A DNA stretch of 55,903 nucleotides from Paragemmobacter ruber (GCF_009908315.1 NZ_JAAATW010000006.1:1-55903); one strand, 5' to 3'. Shown: positions 1-8,775, counted from the stretch's first letter. Notes: generated by a model from the letters alone, not told the origin. Program-made: numbers and translations.

Positions 1-330
1 GACAGTGAAGCTGACACTCACATCATCGGATGTTACCACCCTAGTGAGCCGATATGCAAACAATCCAAACGCCGATGCGCCCAAACCGCCCGCATATCCC
101 TTCATAAATCCATCAATGTCAAAGAGCGTTCCAGACACAAAACAAGCCGCACGCCGATACCAGCGTCGCTTCCCGCCTTGCCTCCAGAGTTTTTTCGCTA
201 CGGCTTCTGCCGCAACTTCCGTCGTCTTCGTTTCGCCGTTCAGCGTCGCGTCGTCTTCGGTGAGCGGTTATCTACGGTTCTCGTCCCGGGGCCGCAAGAG
301 GAAAATGACGGGAAGATGACGATTTTTTCG
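1..330 (-). promoter_or_regulatory. Probable rRNA operon leader (with boxA) running off the left edge
   Basis: Read on the minus strand, this stretch has the look of the leader upstream of a 16S rRNA gene that would start just beyond base 1. At 117-128 the minus strand reads CGCTCTTTGACA, a close match to the boxA antitermination signal (E. coli TGCTCTTTAACA). It is followed by AAGGGATATGCGGGCGG and, near base 10, GTGTCAGCTTCACTG, the kind of sequence I associate with Rhodobacteraceae 16S leaders. A weak sigma70-like promoter could lie near 255-290 (minus TTGCGG, 17 nt, TAGATA). No protein-coding frame here is convincing. The 16S gene itself is not visible, so this is an inference from the leader only. 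Confidence 0.5.
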
Positions 331-560
331 GCGGCCCAAGAAAACTTGGGGTTTGCAAGGGCCGGATCGCAAGATTTCGCTTGGCCCCCCTGCCGCCAGC
401 CCCGATGATCGCGCCTTCCGGACCGCCAGACCGCCGATTCCGGGCCGAGTCATCCCCGAGTCACCCCCGATTCACCCCGGTTCATCTCCTGTCGCGAGGT
501 GAATCACCCCCCTCTCCCCGCCCCGCGCCTGACCCCGCACCTCCTCCGCCGCCAAACGCA
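331..560. other. Gene-free spacer
   Basis: This is the rest of the space between the probable rRNA leader and the terminator of the amidohydrolase gene. It is C-rich with short runs of repeated CACCCCCGA-type words near 450-480. The open frames here look like composition artefacts and none has a ribosome binding site. I see no further feature. Confidence 0.5.
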
Positions 561-583
561 GGCCCCGGCGCATGGCCGGGGCC
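561..583 (-). terminator. Hairpin terminator after the amidohydrolase gene
   Basis: A perfect 9-bp stem (GGCCCCGGC at 561-569 pairing with 575-583) with a 5-nt loop lies about 20 nt past the stop codon at 604 on the minus strand. The downstream tract has only a short T run (TGCGTTT), so termination may be partly Rho-assisted. Confidence 0.6.
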
Positions 584-603
584 GGGCACCTTTTGGCCGA
601 CCC

Positions 604-2265
604 TCAGGCGAACCCCTCTGCCGCATAGGTCACCCTGCCCCCCGCAACCGTCAGCGCGATTCCCATCGCGCCAATGGTCAGGGGATCGGCCGCCTCGATA
701 TCCCCATCGAGCAGCACCATATCCGCGGCCATCCCCACCCGCAGCGTGCCGGTGATGTCGTCCCAATGTCCCGCCCAGGCGCCCCCCGCCGTATAGGCGT
801 GCAGCGTCTCCATCAGGCTCAGCCGCTCATCCCCTGCCCCGTCATAGGGCACGCGGGTCATCGCCGCCTGTATCCCCCGGAGGACCGACACATCCGTCAC
901 CGGCCAGTCGCTGGCATAGGCCACCGCGGCGCCGTGATCCTTCAGCGTCTTCCACAGATAGGCGTCGCGCCACCGCGCGCGGTGAAAGACGTGGTCCATG
1001 GTGGACATGGGGAAATCCATCACCCCCGGCGGATGCGGCGGCTGCACGCTTGCCGTGATCCCGAGGGATCCCAGACGCGGCACATCGGCCCGGTCGATCA
1101 GCTCGATATGTTCGATCCGGTGGCGCATGTCGCGCAGGCCATTGGCCCGCCCCGCCGCCTCATAGCCATCGATCGTCTGGCGCACCGCCGCATCGCCGAT
1201 GGCATGGACCGCGATCTGCAGACCGCGCCGGTCGATCTCGGTGCAGATCGCGTTGAACCGCTCCGGCGGGAACAGCGGATCGGCCCGATGCCCCGGCGCC
1301 CCGGGATAATCGTGCAGCATATAGGCCGTGCGGCTGTCCACCACCCCGTCCATGAACATCTTCACAAAGCCCGACCGCACCCAATCGCCGTCGAATTCCG
1401 CCGCCATGGCGCTGGCGCGGTCCAGTTCCGACAGCTCCATGTGGGGCTTCATGTGGAAGGGCACGCGCACCCGCGCCGTCAGCCGCCCCTGTTCCTCCAG
1501 CGCGGCCAGCAGCGCGCAGGTGTAGCGGTTGCCATCCATGTTCACCATCGTGGTGATCCCATGCGCCGCACAATGGGCAAGCCCCGCCACCACCTTCTCA
1601 AGGTCCGCGGCAAAGGTCGCCGCATCCGGCCAGGGGTCCGGCTCCCCCCCGGTCGCGATGCCCAGCTGCAGATGCGCCTCGCCCCCCAGCGCCAGCACGG
1701 GACCAAAGGCCTCGAACTCCCGCAGCTCGCCCGTGGCCGTGCCATCCGGCCCCATCACCACCTCATGCCCATGCGGCATCTGGGCCCCGTGCAACAGCCC
1801 CGCCTTCTCCAGCGCCATCGTATTGGCCCAGACGGTGTGATGATCCGGCGCCATCATCGCGATGGGCCGGTCCGCGATCACCCGGTCCAGATCGGCCCGC
1901 GTGACCGGTTCCCCCAGAATCTCGTACGCCGCCCCCTGCGCCATCAACAGCGCGCGGTCGGGGTTCTTTGCCGCATAGTCCAGAAACGCCGCACGCAGCG
2001 CCTCGAACCCCATCACCCCGCCGATCTGCAACTGCACCAGTTCCGACCCGCCCAGCACCAGATGCAGATGGCTTTCCACGAAACCGGGCAGCAGCGTCCG
2101 CCCCCCCGCATCCACCACCCGCGTCCGGGGCCCCGCCAGCGCCGCCACCTCGGCGCCGCCCACCACAGCGATCCGGCCCGCCCGCACCGCCACGGCTTGC
2201 GCGAAAGGCCGCCCCGCATCCATCGTGATGACCCGTGCATTCTTCACGATCAGATCAACATCCAT
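604..2265 (-). CDS. Amidohydrolase family protein (YtcJ-like, amidohydrolase_3)
   Basis: This 553-aa protein is a metal-dependent amidohydrolase of the amidohydrolase_3/YtcJ group. The N-terminal beta domain carries LIVKNARVITMD. The metal-binding HxH lies at His66/His68 in VESHLHLVLGG. Further on come KMFMDGVVDSRTAYM, the HAIGDAAV motif with a ligand-type His, and ASDWPVTD near the end with the conserved Asp. Family members hydrolyse amide or imine bonds of small, often cyclic, substrates; the substrate here cannot be read from sequence. I chose the ATG at 2265 because GGGGCAGGG precedes it; the frame stays open upstream but without family sequence. The preceding agmatinase-family gene lies 110 bp away across a terminator-like repeat, so this is probably its own unit. 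There is no signal peptide, so it is likely cytoplasmic. Confidence 0.85.
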   Translation of the reverse strand: MDVDLIVKNARVITMDAGRPFAQAVAVRAGRIAVVGGAEVAALAGPRTRVVDAGGRTLLPGFVESHLHLVLGGSELVQLQIGGVMGFEALRAAFLDYAAKNPDRALLMAQGAAYEILGEPVTRADLDRVIADRPIAMMAPDHHTVWANTMALEKAGLLHGAQMPHGHEVVMGPDGTATGELREFEAFGPVLALGGEAHLQLGIATGGEPDPWPDAATFAADLEKVVAGLAHCAAHGITTMVNMDGNRYTCALLAALEEQGRLTARVRVPFHMKPHMELSELDRASAMAAEFDGDWVRSGFVKMFMDGVVDSRTAYMLHDYPGAPGHRADPLFPPERFNAICTEIDRRGLQIAVHAIGDAAVRQTIDGYEAAGRANGLRDMRHRIEHIELIDRADVPRLGSLGITASVQPPHPPGVMDFPMSTMDHVFHRARWRDAYLWKTLKDHGAAVAYASDWPVTDVSVLRGIQAAMTRVPYDGAGDERLSLMETLHAYTAGGAWAGHWDDITGTLRVGMAADMVLLDGDIEAADPLTIGAMGIALTVAGGRVTYAAEGFA

Positions 2266-2291
2266 CCCTGCCCCCGTCCCTGTCTGGCTGG

Positions 2292-2356
2292 CTTCATCTT
2301 GGTCAAAATACCCTGGGGGAGCGTGGCCGAAGGCGGCGCGGGGGGCAAGGCCCCCC
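2292..2356. repeat. Intergenic repeat element, copy 1 (hairpin plus CCAAGATGAAG tail)
   Basis: On the minus strand, 19 nt after the stop of the agmatinase-family gene, a perfect hairpin (2340-2346 with 2350-2356, loop AAG) is followed by GGGTATTTTGACCAAGATGAAG (complement of 2292 onward, given in part). Two more copies at 10071-10117 and 18327-18420 have the same order: stop codon, G/C hairpin, GGGTATTT, CCAAGATGAAG. This copy probably acts as the terminator for the upstream gene. Confidence 0.7.
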
Positions 2357-2375
2357 TCACCTCCGCCAGACGCGA

Positions 2376-3356
2376 TCAGCCCCGCGCCGCCACCCGCTCG
2401 GCCATCACGCAAAGAAGTTCGAACATCAGCGATATCCCCAGCCAGGCCGTCCCGCCCGACGGATCGAAAGGCGGGCTCACCTCCACCAGATCGGCCCCCA
2501 CCAGATCCAGCCCCCGCAGACCCCGCACCACCTCCAGCGCCTGCCAGCTGTTCGGTCCGCCCACCTCGGGCGTTCCCGTCCCCGGCGCGAAGGTCGGATC
2601 GACGAAATCAATGTCATAGGTCACATAAACCGGCCCCGCCCCCACGATCGCGCGCGCCTCGGCCATCACATCCTCCACCCCGCGGCGGTGGAACTCGCCG
2701 ATGGGGATGATGCGGATGCCGTTTGCTTCCGCGAAATCCCAATCCTCCCGCCCATAGGCCGTGCCGCGGATGCCGATCAGGACGTATCGCTTGGGGTCGA
2801 TCAGCCCCTCCTCCACCGCGCGGCGGAAGGGCGTGCCATGGGTATAGCGCCCGGTCCCGAAATAGACGTCGTTCAGGTCGGTATGGCTGTCGAACTGGAT
2901 CATCCCCACTGGACGCGCCTTCGCCACCGCCCGCAGGATCGGCAGGCTGCACAGATGATCCCCACCCCCGGTCAGCGGCAGCACCCCCGCCGCCACCACG
3001 CGGGCGTAGAACGCCTCCATCCGCGCGAGGCTGTCCATCAGATCGCCCGGATTGGGCGGCACATCCCCCAGATCGGCACAGCGCGCCAGCTCAAAAGGCG
3101 CCACCCATGTCGCCCCGTTCTGCGCCCGGATCATGGTGGACAGATCGCGCAACTGGCGCGGCCCATGGCGCGGCCCGGGGCGGTTCGTCGTCCCGCCATC
3201 CCAAGGCGCGCCGATCAGCCCGATCTGCACCTGCGCCAGTCGCGGATCCTCCAGCCCCACATGCGGCAGCCGCATGAAGGTGGGGATGCCTGCGAATCGC
3301 GGCAGGTCAAACCCCGACACCGGCCTGAAAAACGCCTCATCCACCATCGCCCGCAT
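2376..3356 (-). CDS. speB: Agmatinase / guanidinobutyrase-type ureohydrolase
   Basis: This 326-aa protein belongs to the arginase/agmatinase superfamily, which uses a binuclear Mn centre to hydrolyse guanidino groups and release urea. Visible metal ligands are His134 in GGGDH, Asp156/His158/Asp160 in FDSHTDLND (usually DAHxD, here DSHTD) and Asp248/Asp250 in TYDIDFVDP. Length fits agmatinase, guanidinobutyrase or guanidinopropionase; the sequence does not tell which, so the symbol is a family-level label. The start at 3356 has AAGGGGAC just upstream; an ATG three codons later is the alternative. It diverges from the bactofilin gene across a 200-bp gap and ends in the hairpin repeat element at 2340-2356. 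Confidence 0.8.
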   Translation of the reverse strand: MRAMVDEAFFRPVSGFDLPRFAGIPTFMRLPHVGLEDPRLAQVQIGLIGAPWDGGTTNRPGPRHGPRQLRDLSTMIRAQNGATWVAPFELARCADLGDVPPNPGDLMDSLARMEAFYARVVAAGVLPLTGGGDHLCSLPILRAVAKARPVGMIQFDSHTDLNDVYFGTGRYTHGTPFRRAVEEGLIDPKRYVLIGIRGTAYGREDWDFAEANGIRIIPIGEFHRRGVEDVMAEARAIVGAGPVYVTYDIDFVDPTFAPGTGTPEVGGPNSWQALEVVRGLRGLDLVGADLVEVSPPFDPSGGTAWLGISLMFELLCVMAERVAARG

Positions 3357-3556
3357 GTCCCCTTGCTGATTCCCGCCGCCATTTCAGCCGCCCCTCCCCC
3401 GCTTGTCAGGCCCACAACCGACATCCCCGCCTACAACCAGCGGATAGGATCGCCCGAAATCCCCCTCTCCCCGCCGATCCGCCCCCCTCCCGCCCGCCTG
3501 CACTCTTGACCCCTGCGCCCGCTTCCCCCCTTATCGGCCTACATCCGGAGGACCCC

Positions 3557-3931
3557 ATGTTCAGCAAGACCGATCCCCTCGCCCCGACGGCCCCGCCGCA
3601 GCGCGCCCCGAACCCAAATGCCGGGAAATCGGTGCTGGCGTCCGATCTGCGCATCACCGGCGAAATCTCCTCCACCGGCGCGGTCGAGGTCTTTGGCGAA
3701 GTCGATGGCAACCTCGCCGCCCGCAGCCTGATGATCGGCAGCGAAGGCAGCGTCAAAGGCACCGTCTCGGCCGAAACGATCGAGGTGAAGGGCACGCTCG
3801 ACGGCCGCGTCAGCACCGAAAGCTTCACCCTGCGCGCCACGGCCCGGGTGCAGGCCGATGTCACCTATGCCGGCCTCATCATCGAAAGCGGCGCCCAGAT
3901 CGAAGGCCGCTTCACCCGCCCGAAAGGCTGA
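3557..3931 (+). CDS. Bactofilin family (polymer-forming cytoskeletal) protein
   Basis: This 124-aa protein is a short bactofilin (DUF583). After a Pro-rich disordered head, residues from about 25 to 120 form the right-handed beta-helix pattern of repeated hydrophobic/glycine steps (VLASDLRITGEISS, VEVFGEVDGNLAA, GSVKGTVSA, IEVKGTLDGRV). Bactofilins polymerise without nucleotide into filaments linked to cell shape, stalk or envelope organisation. The ATG at 3557 is preceded by CCGGAGGACCCC, an ideal ribosome binding site; the upstream extension of the frame is not conserved-looking. A strong terminator follows at 3968-3989. No neighbouring peptidase is visible to hint at its cell-wall role. 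Confidence 0.88.
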   Translation: MFSKTDPLAPTAPPQRAPNPNAGKSVLASDLRITGEISSTGAVEVFGEVDGNLAARSLMIGSEGSVKGTVSAETIEVKGTLDGRVSTESFTLRATARVQADVTYAGLIIESGAQIEGRFTRPKG

Positions 3932-3967
3932 CAGGACAGCGCCGATCCGCCGCCCCGGCGCTCTGGC

Positions 3968-3991
3968 AACGGCCCCCTCGGGGGCCGTTTT
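3968..3991. terminator. Bidirectional terminator between convergent genes
   Basis: A 10-bp perfect stem (AACGGCCCCC / GGGGGCCGTT) with a 2-nt apex is followed by TTTT on the plus strand. It sits 36 nt after the bactofilin stop and 28 nt after the stop of the convergent DUF1349 gene, so it can serve both. Confidence 0.85.
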
Positions 3992-4018
3992 GCTGCGCCA
4001 CGGTCGCGCCTTTTGGGG

Positions 4019-4624
4019 TCAACTGCCGTCCCGCAGGTCCTCCGGGGCGCCCGCCGTCAGCGTCACCCGGTCCACCCAGACCTCGCACCCTGCCCCGGTC
4101 GGCGACTGCGCGACGATATCCACGGCGACAACACGGCCCGGCAGCGCGAAAAAGCGCAGCAAATCCCACCGCGCCCCATCGACCGAGATGTGAAAGGCAT
4201 AGGCCGCCCCGGTCCAGCAGGCCCGCAGGAACAGCGCCTCACCTTCGCAATCCGGCCCGTTGGCATCATCTGACACGCCGCGCGTGACCACACTCACCGC
4301 CATCGTCCGCCCGTCAGGCGATCGCTCGAAGGCGAGCTTCGCCCAGTCGCCTGCCCCGCCAATCCCTGAATCCGTGCGCAGCATCAACGCCCCCGCATCG
4401 AAAGCCGCCGCAAAGCGCGGCGCCACCCGCGCGGTGAGCATCCACGGCCCCTCCGGGCAGGTCAGCCGCAACCCCGGCAACCGATCCACCGCCGCTCCGC
4501 CATCGGGGGGCGAAAAGGCATCCGTCCCGCCCCCCGCCGCGATCACCGCCCCGCCAGTCAGATGCCGGACGCTCCCATACTCAGCGCCCACCACCGCCAA
4601 GGTGCCAAGGTCAATCTCGGCCAT
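4019..4624 (-). CDS. DUF1349 family protein
   Basis: This 201-aa protein matches the DUF1349 pattern, a concanavalin-A-like beta-sandwich of unknown function. The telling segment is FDAGALMLRTDSG...WAKLAFERSPDGRTMAVSVVTRGVSDDANG, followed by the SVDGARWDLLRFF turn near residues 150-165. No signal peptide or membrane segment is present, so it is probably cytoplasmic. The ATG at 4624 follows GAGGGGGCG. It lies 39 bp downstream of the hotdog thioesterase on the same strand and may be co-transcribed with it. Related folds bind sugars, but no catalytic residues can be named. Confidence 0.8.
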   Translation of the reverse strand: MAEIDLGTLAVVGAEYGSVRHLTGGAVIAAGGGTDAFSPPDGGAAVDRLPGLRLTCPEGPWMLTARVAPRFAAAFDAGALMLRTDSGIGGAGDWAKLAFERSPDGRTMAVSVVTRGVSDDANGPDCEGEALFLRACWTGAAYAFHISVDGARWDLLRFFALPGRVVAVDIVAQSPTGAGCEVWVDRVTLTAGAPEDLRDGS

Positions 4625-4663
4625 GAAACGCCCCCTCTCGCCTCTCCACGCAACCGCCCGCCA

Positions 4664-5098
4664 TCAGCGCCCTTCCACCGCCCCCGGCGGGATCGAATAG
4701 GTCATCGACGCCCGCGCCACCGGCTCGGTCACGCCTTCGGAATACAAAAGCGCATCCCCCACCGCCAGCACCCGGCCCAGCTTCAACAGCCGCGCCTCCG
4801 CCCGCACATCCTGCCCCGCCGCAGGCTTGCGCATGAAATCCATGCTCGCATTGGTCGTCACCGCCAGCGCGACAGGCCCCAACCGGCTCAGGATCGCCAG
4901 GTACAGCGCCACATCCGCCAGCGCGAACATCGACGGCCCCGACACCGTGCCGCCGGGCCGCAGATGCCGCTCGGCCACCCGCAGCCGCAGCGTCACCCCA
5001 TCCGCATCGGCCCGCTCCACCGCGAAATCCGCCGCCACCTGCCCGAAATCCCGCAAAAGGAACGCCGTCAGCGCCTCGCGGTCCATCTTCAATTCCAT
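4664..5098 (-). CDS. PaaI-type hotdog-fold thioesterase
   Basis: This 144-aa protein is a single hotdog domain of the PaaI/YbgC-like thioesterase group, which hydrolyses acyl-CoA esters. The segment RPGGTVSGPSMFALADVALYLAILS contains the helix and the Gly/Ser-Asp region that form the active site in this family, followed by the beta-strand TTNASMDFMRKPAAG and LKLGRVLAVGDALLYSEG. The ATG at 5098 has GAGGGA eight bases upstream and is preferred over a Met four residues later. It is divergent (58 bp) from a crotonase gene, which fits a shared acyl-CoA context, though the substrate is unknown. Confidence 0.82.
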   Translation of the reverse strand: MELKMDREALTAFLLRDFGQVAADFAVERADADGVTLRLRVAERHLRPGGTVSGPSMFALADVALYLAILSRLGPVALAVTTNASMDFMRKPAAGQDVRAEARLLKLGRVLAVGDALLYSEGVTEPVARASMTYSIPPGAVEGR

Positions 5099-5156
5099 CC
5101 GCTTCCCTCTCCCCGCTTCTCCCCCTATCGTCTGGCAAAGCCGATGGGGGGATGCA

Positions 5157-5945
5157 ATGACCGATGACCTGATCCAGCGCGAAGATGCGGGTGGCATCGC
5201 CACGCTCACCCTCAATGCGCCCCACAGCCTCAACGCGCTGTCCACCGCCATGATCGCCCGGCTGACGGCAGAGCTTGACCGCCTCGCCGCCGACCGCGCC
5301 ACCCGCGTGGTCATCCTGCGCGGCGCAGGACGGGCCTTCTGCGCGGGCCACGACCTGAAAGAGATGCAGGCCGCCCGGGCCGGGGCCGACAAGGGCGCCG
5401 CCTTCTTCCGCCAGCTCTTCGATGCCTGCGCCGCCATGATGCAGCGCCTGCCCGCCCTGCCCCAGCCCGTCATCGCGCAGGTCCACGGCATCGCCACCGC
5501 CGCAGGCTGCCAGCTGGCCGCCTCCTGCGATATGGTCGTGGCCGCCGAGGATGCCCGCTTCGGCGTGAACGGGGTGAATATCGGCCTCTTCTGCTCCACC
5601 CCGATGGTGGCCCTCACCCGCAAGGTCCCTCCCGCCGTCGCGTTCGAGATGCTGACCACGGGCGAATTCCTGCCCGCCCCCCGCGCCCGCGAGGTGGGCC
5701 TTGTGAACCGCATTGCCGCGCCCGCCGACCTCGATACCGCCACCCGGGCGCTTGCCGAAACGCTGGCCGCCAAGCTCACCGCCGCCGTCCGCATCGGCAA
5801 GCGCAGCTTCTATGATCAGATGGGTCTGCCGCTCGATCAGGCCTATGCCCTGACGGGCGACCGCATGACCGAAAACATGCTTTGGCGCGACACCGAAGAG
5901 GGCATCAGTGCCTTCCTCGAGAAGCGCGCGCCCGATTGGGCCTGA
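5157..5945 (+). CDS. Enoyl-CoA hydratase/isomerase family protein (ECHDC3-like)
   Basis: This 262-aa protein is a crotonase-fold protein. The oxyanion-hole signatures are clear: GAGRAFCAGHDLKEM and HGIATAAGCQLAASCDMVVA. Compared with rat mitochondrial enoyl-CoA hydratase, both catalytic glutamates appear replaced: CELAMMCD becomes CQLAASCD (Glu to Gln) and the FGQPEILLG segment becomes FGVNGVNIGLF (Glu to Gly). The GLFCSTPMVAL motif is typical of ECHDC3-type proteins. It therefore probably binds CoA thioesters but may not be a normal hydratase. The ATG at 5157 follows GGGGGG. It starts 58 bp from the divergent thioesterase gene. Confidence 0.85.
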   Translation: MTDDLIQREDAGGIATLTLNAPHSLNALSTAMIARLTAELDRLAADRATRVVILRGAGRAFCAGHDLKEMQAARAGADKGAAFFRQLFDACAAMMQRLPALPQPVIAQVHGIATAAGCQLAASCDMVVAAEDARFGVNGVNIGLFCSTPMVALTRKVPPAVAFEMLTTGEFLPAPRAREVGLVNRIAAPADLDTATRALAETLAAKLTAAVRIGKRSFYDQMGLPLDQAYALTGDRMTENMLWRDTEEGISAFLEKRAPDWA

Positions 5946-6140
5946 CCGCGCTTCCGCATCCATCCAGAAGTGACCGGCGCTTAGGTCCAGATGCCCCGCA
6001 GCGGGCCGACTCACCCCCGCCGACCTTATGGTTAACGCCGTCAAAAGCCACCGCGCGTGCATACACCTGTCTGCACACGGACCTGCACGCGTTACGGCAC
6101 CGGCCAAAACACGGGCGCCGCCCCAATTAACCCTGCGTTC

Positions 6141-7313
6141 TCAACGTCTTGCCGCCAGCGCCCCCGCCGCCGCCAGCGCCAGCCCGAACGCCACCCCGAT
6201 CATCAGCCACACCCCACCCAGCGCCATCAGCCCCGTCCCGATCAACGGCGCCACCGCCAGCGCCGCCAGGCCCGGAATGGCCATCATCCCCGCCACCGCG
6301 CCATAGCGCCCCTCGCCGAATGTCTCGGCCACCAGCACGGGCCGCAGGATGGTGATGATCCCCATCGCCGCCCCCTGACAGGCCGCAAACCCCACCGCCG
6401 CCACCGGCCAAACCACGGCCAACCCAAGGAAAACCGGCGCCACCACCAACGCGCCCACGGTGATCCCGGCCGCCGCCCCGGTTCCCACCCGCGCCCCCGC
6501 CCCCGCCAGCGCCAACCGCCCCAGCACCTGCGCCGGCCCCACCACCGCCGCCGCCAGCACCGCCAGATCCGGCGCCACCGCCAGCGCCTCCAGCATCGGG
6601 CGGATCAGGTTCACCAGCATCCAGTGGTTCAGGTTCACCAGCGAAAACAGCACCGCCAGCCCGATGAACCCCGGCATCCGCAGCATGGCCCCCCAGCCCA
6701 GCCGCGGCACATCCCGCGCCGCCACCGCCGCCTGCGTCCCGCGCTGCAACACCCGCGCCGCCCAGACCTGCAAGGGCAGCATCACCCCCAGCGCCACGCC
6801 CACCGCAACCCAGACCGCGCCCCGCCAGCCCCAGCCCGCCGCCATCCACGCCCCCGCCGGAAAGGCCAGCGTCGAGGCCAGCCCCGCCACCAGCGTCACC
6901 CGCGTGATCGCCCCCCGCGCCTCTGGCCCGAAACGCCGGATCATCATCCCGAAACACACGTCATACAGGCACAGCGCCTGCGCCAGCCCCAGCCCGATCC
7001 AGCCCGCAAACCAGCCGATCTCGCCCCCGGCCAGCGCCAGACAGGCCAGCGCCGCCGCACCAATCACCGGCCCGGCCGCCATCATGGCCACCGCCTGCCC
7101 CCGATCCAGCGCCCGCCCCACCGCTGGCGCCACCGTGGCCGCGACCAGCGTCGCCACCAGCGGCCCCGCCGCGATCACCCCGTCAGACAGCCAGCTTTCC
7201 CGCTGCCAATACAGAAGCAGCGCCGCGAAAACATAGAAAAAACAGGCATATCCCAGCGCCTGCGTCAGGGCGAGCGTCCAGACCGCCCGCCCCTCACCCC
7301 GTTCAAAGGTCAT
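6141..7313 (-). CDS. MFS transporter
   Basis: This 390-aa protein is very hydrophobic, with about twelve predicted membrane helices and no large soluble domain, the pattern of a major facilitator. An RALDRGQAV segment lies in the first cytoplasmic loop (MFS motif A region), and FGPEARGAITR lies before helix 5. The substrate is not predictable. Its start overlaps the 3' end of the M32 carboxypeptidase gene by 11 nt, so it is the last gene of a ctaA-M32-MFS unit. Base composition is extremely alanine/glycine-codon rich, like the neighbours. Confidence 0.8.
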   Translation of the reverse strand: MTFERGEGRAVWTLALTQALGYACFFYVFAALLLYWQRESWLSDGVIAAGPLVATLVAATVAPAVGRALDRGQAVAMMAAGPVIGAAALACLALAGGEIGWFAGWIGLGLAQALCLYDVCFGMMIRRFGPEARGAITRVTLVAGLASTLAFPAGAWMAAGWGWRGAVWVAVGVALGVMLPLQVWAARVLQRGTQAAVAARDVPRLGWGAMLRMPGFIGLAVLFSLVNLNHWMLVNLIRPMLEALAVAPDLAVLAAAVVGPAQVLGRLALAGAGARVGTGAAAGITVGALVVAPVFLGLAVVWPVAAVGFAACQGAAMGIITILRPVLVAETFGEGRYGAVAGMMAIPGLAALAVAPLIGTGLMALGGVWLMIGVAFGLALAAAGALAARR

Positions 7314-8775
7314 AGATCACAGCAAACTTCGCCTCGATGTAATCCAGAAGCGGCCCCTCATCCGGGGCAAAGCCGCAGGCATGGGCGATGGTGTCGCGCG
7401 GCGACCGCAGCCCGCCATGCCGCTGCACCCGCGCGCGCAGCCATTCCGTCGCAGGCCGGGCATCGCCACGCGCCAGATGGTCGTCCAGATCGGGGATATC
7501 GGCCCGCAGCGCACGGTGCAGGCAGCCTGCGTAAACATTCCCCAAGGTATAGGTCGGGAAATAGCCAAACAGGCCCACCGACCAATGCACATCCTGCAAC
7601 ATGCCATGCGACGGCCGATCCACCGCCACCCCGAAATCGGCGGCGAACCGGTCGTTCCACGCCGCTTCCAGATCGCCCACCGCCAGATCGCCCCGGATCA
7701 GCGCGCGCTCCAGATCAAAGCGCATCATCACATGCAGGTTGTAATGCACCTCATCGGCCTCGGTGCGGATATATCCCGCCTGCACGCGGTTCACCGCCGC
7801 GTGGAAGGCGTCCGCATCCCTTACGCCAAAATCGCCAAAGCGGTCACGCATTTGCCCGAACATCCAGCCGGTGAAGGCGCGGCTGCGGCCAAGCTGGTTT
7901 TCGTAGATGCGGCTCTGGCTTTCATGCACACCCATAGACACGCCCGATCCAAGCGGCGTCAGGCGATAATCCGGGTCTATGCCCAGCTCATAGCAGGCAT
8001 GACCCACCTCATGGATGGTGGAATAGAAACAGTTGAACGGATCCGCCTCCGCCACCCGCGTGGTGATCCGCGCATCATCGCCCGAACCTGACGAAAAGGG
8101 ATGCACCGCGATATCCAGCCGCCCCCGGTTCCAGTCATAGCCAAAGGCCGTCGCCAGATCGCGGGCCATGCGCAACTGCGCCTCTTCACCGAATTTCCCT
8201 GCGATACCAGCAGGTTGCCGCGCAGCACCCAGAATGCGCGCGCGCAAATCCACCAGCCGGGGCCGCATCCGGGCGAACATCGCACCGATGCTTTCCGCCG
8301 TCGCACCCGGCTCGTAATCGTCGATCAAGGCGTCGTAAGGGTCGCCCCCCTGAGCCAGCGCGGCCCCCTCTTCCTGCCGCAGGCGGATCACCTCGGCCAG
8401 CACCGGCAGGAAGCCCGGCACATCCTCGCGCGCCCGCGCCTCGGCCCAGATGCCCTGCGCCATGGATGTCACCCGCGCGATCTCCTGCGCCAGCCGCGCC
8501 GGCACCTTGGTCGCCCGCGCGTAACTCCGCGAAATCAAACGGATTTGCGCCGCCGCCACCGCATCGGCAGGCACCGCCGACGCCAGCCAGTCCGCAATCC
8601 GCGGATCGGTGCGCCGCGCATGCAGCACCCCCTCCATCGCGGCCAATTCCTCTGACCGCTGCTCCGCCGCGCCCCGCGGCATCACCGTCTCCTGATCCCA
8701 GCCCAGCCGCCCCGCCACCTGCGCCAGCGCCTCGGTCTCGCGCTGGAACGCCATCAGATCGTCATAGGCCGTCAT
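7303..8775 (-). CDS. Carboxypeptidase M32
   Basis: This 490-aa protein is a metallocarboxypeptidase of family M32 (Thermus/Pyrococcus carboxypeptidase type), which removes C-terminal residues using one divalent metal ion. The zinc motif HEVGH is at residues 255-259 in YSTIHEVGHACYELG, followed by the family motif ESQSRIYENQLGRS. Length equals the usual about 500 aa. The ATG at 8775 overlaps the stop of ctaA as ATGA, so translation is probably coupled; the longer open frame upstream lies inside ctaA. No signal peptide is visible, so it is cytoplasmic. Confidence 0.92.
   Translation of the reverse strand: MTAYDDLMAFQRETEALAQVAGRLGWDQETVMPRGAAEQRSEELAAMEGVLHARRTDPRIADWLASAVPADAVAAAQIRLISRSYARATKVPARLAQEIARVTSMAQGIWAEARAREDVPGFLPVLAEVIRLRQEEGAALAQGGDPYDALIDDYEPGATAESIGAMFARMRPRLVDLRARILGAARQPAGIAGKFGEEAQLRMARDLATAFGYDWNRGRLDIAVHPFSSGSGDDARITTRVAEADPFNCFYSTIHEVGHACYELGIDPDYRLTPLGSGVSMGVHESQSRIYENQLGRSRAFTGWMFGQMRDRFGDFGVRDADAFHAAVNRVQAGYIRTEADEVHYNLHVMMRFDLERALIRGDLAVGDLEAAWNDRFAADFGVAVDRPSHGMLQDVHWSVGLFGYFPTYTLGNVYAGCLHRALRADIPDLDDHLARGDARPATEWLRARVQRHGGLRSPRDTIAHACGFAPDEGPLLDYIEAKFAVIYDL

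Noticed and set aside
499-2619. Long plus-strand open frame (over 700 codons) opposite the amidohydrolase gene
   Set aside because: It is His/Arg/Pro-rich and without any domain, the usual antisense shadow of a GC-rich gene; the minus strand holds clear amidohydrolase motifs.
4611-6107. Minus-strand 498-codon frame across the thioesterase and crotonase genes
   Set aside because: Gly/Ala/Arg-rich shadow of the plus-strand crotonase; no motifs and no ribosome binding site.
6057-7874. 605-codon plus-strand frame opposite the MFS and M32 genes
   Set aside because: Repetitive His/Arg/Pro composition, an antisense artefact; both minus-strand genes are recognisable families.
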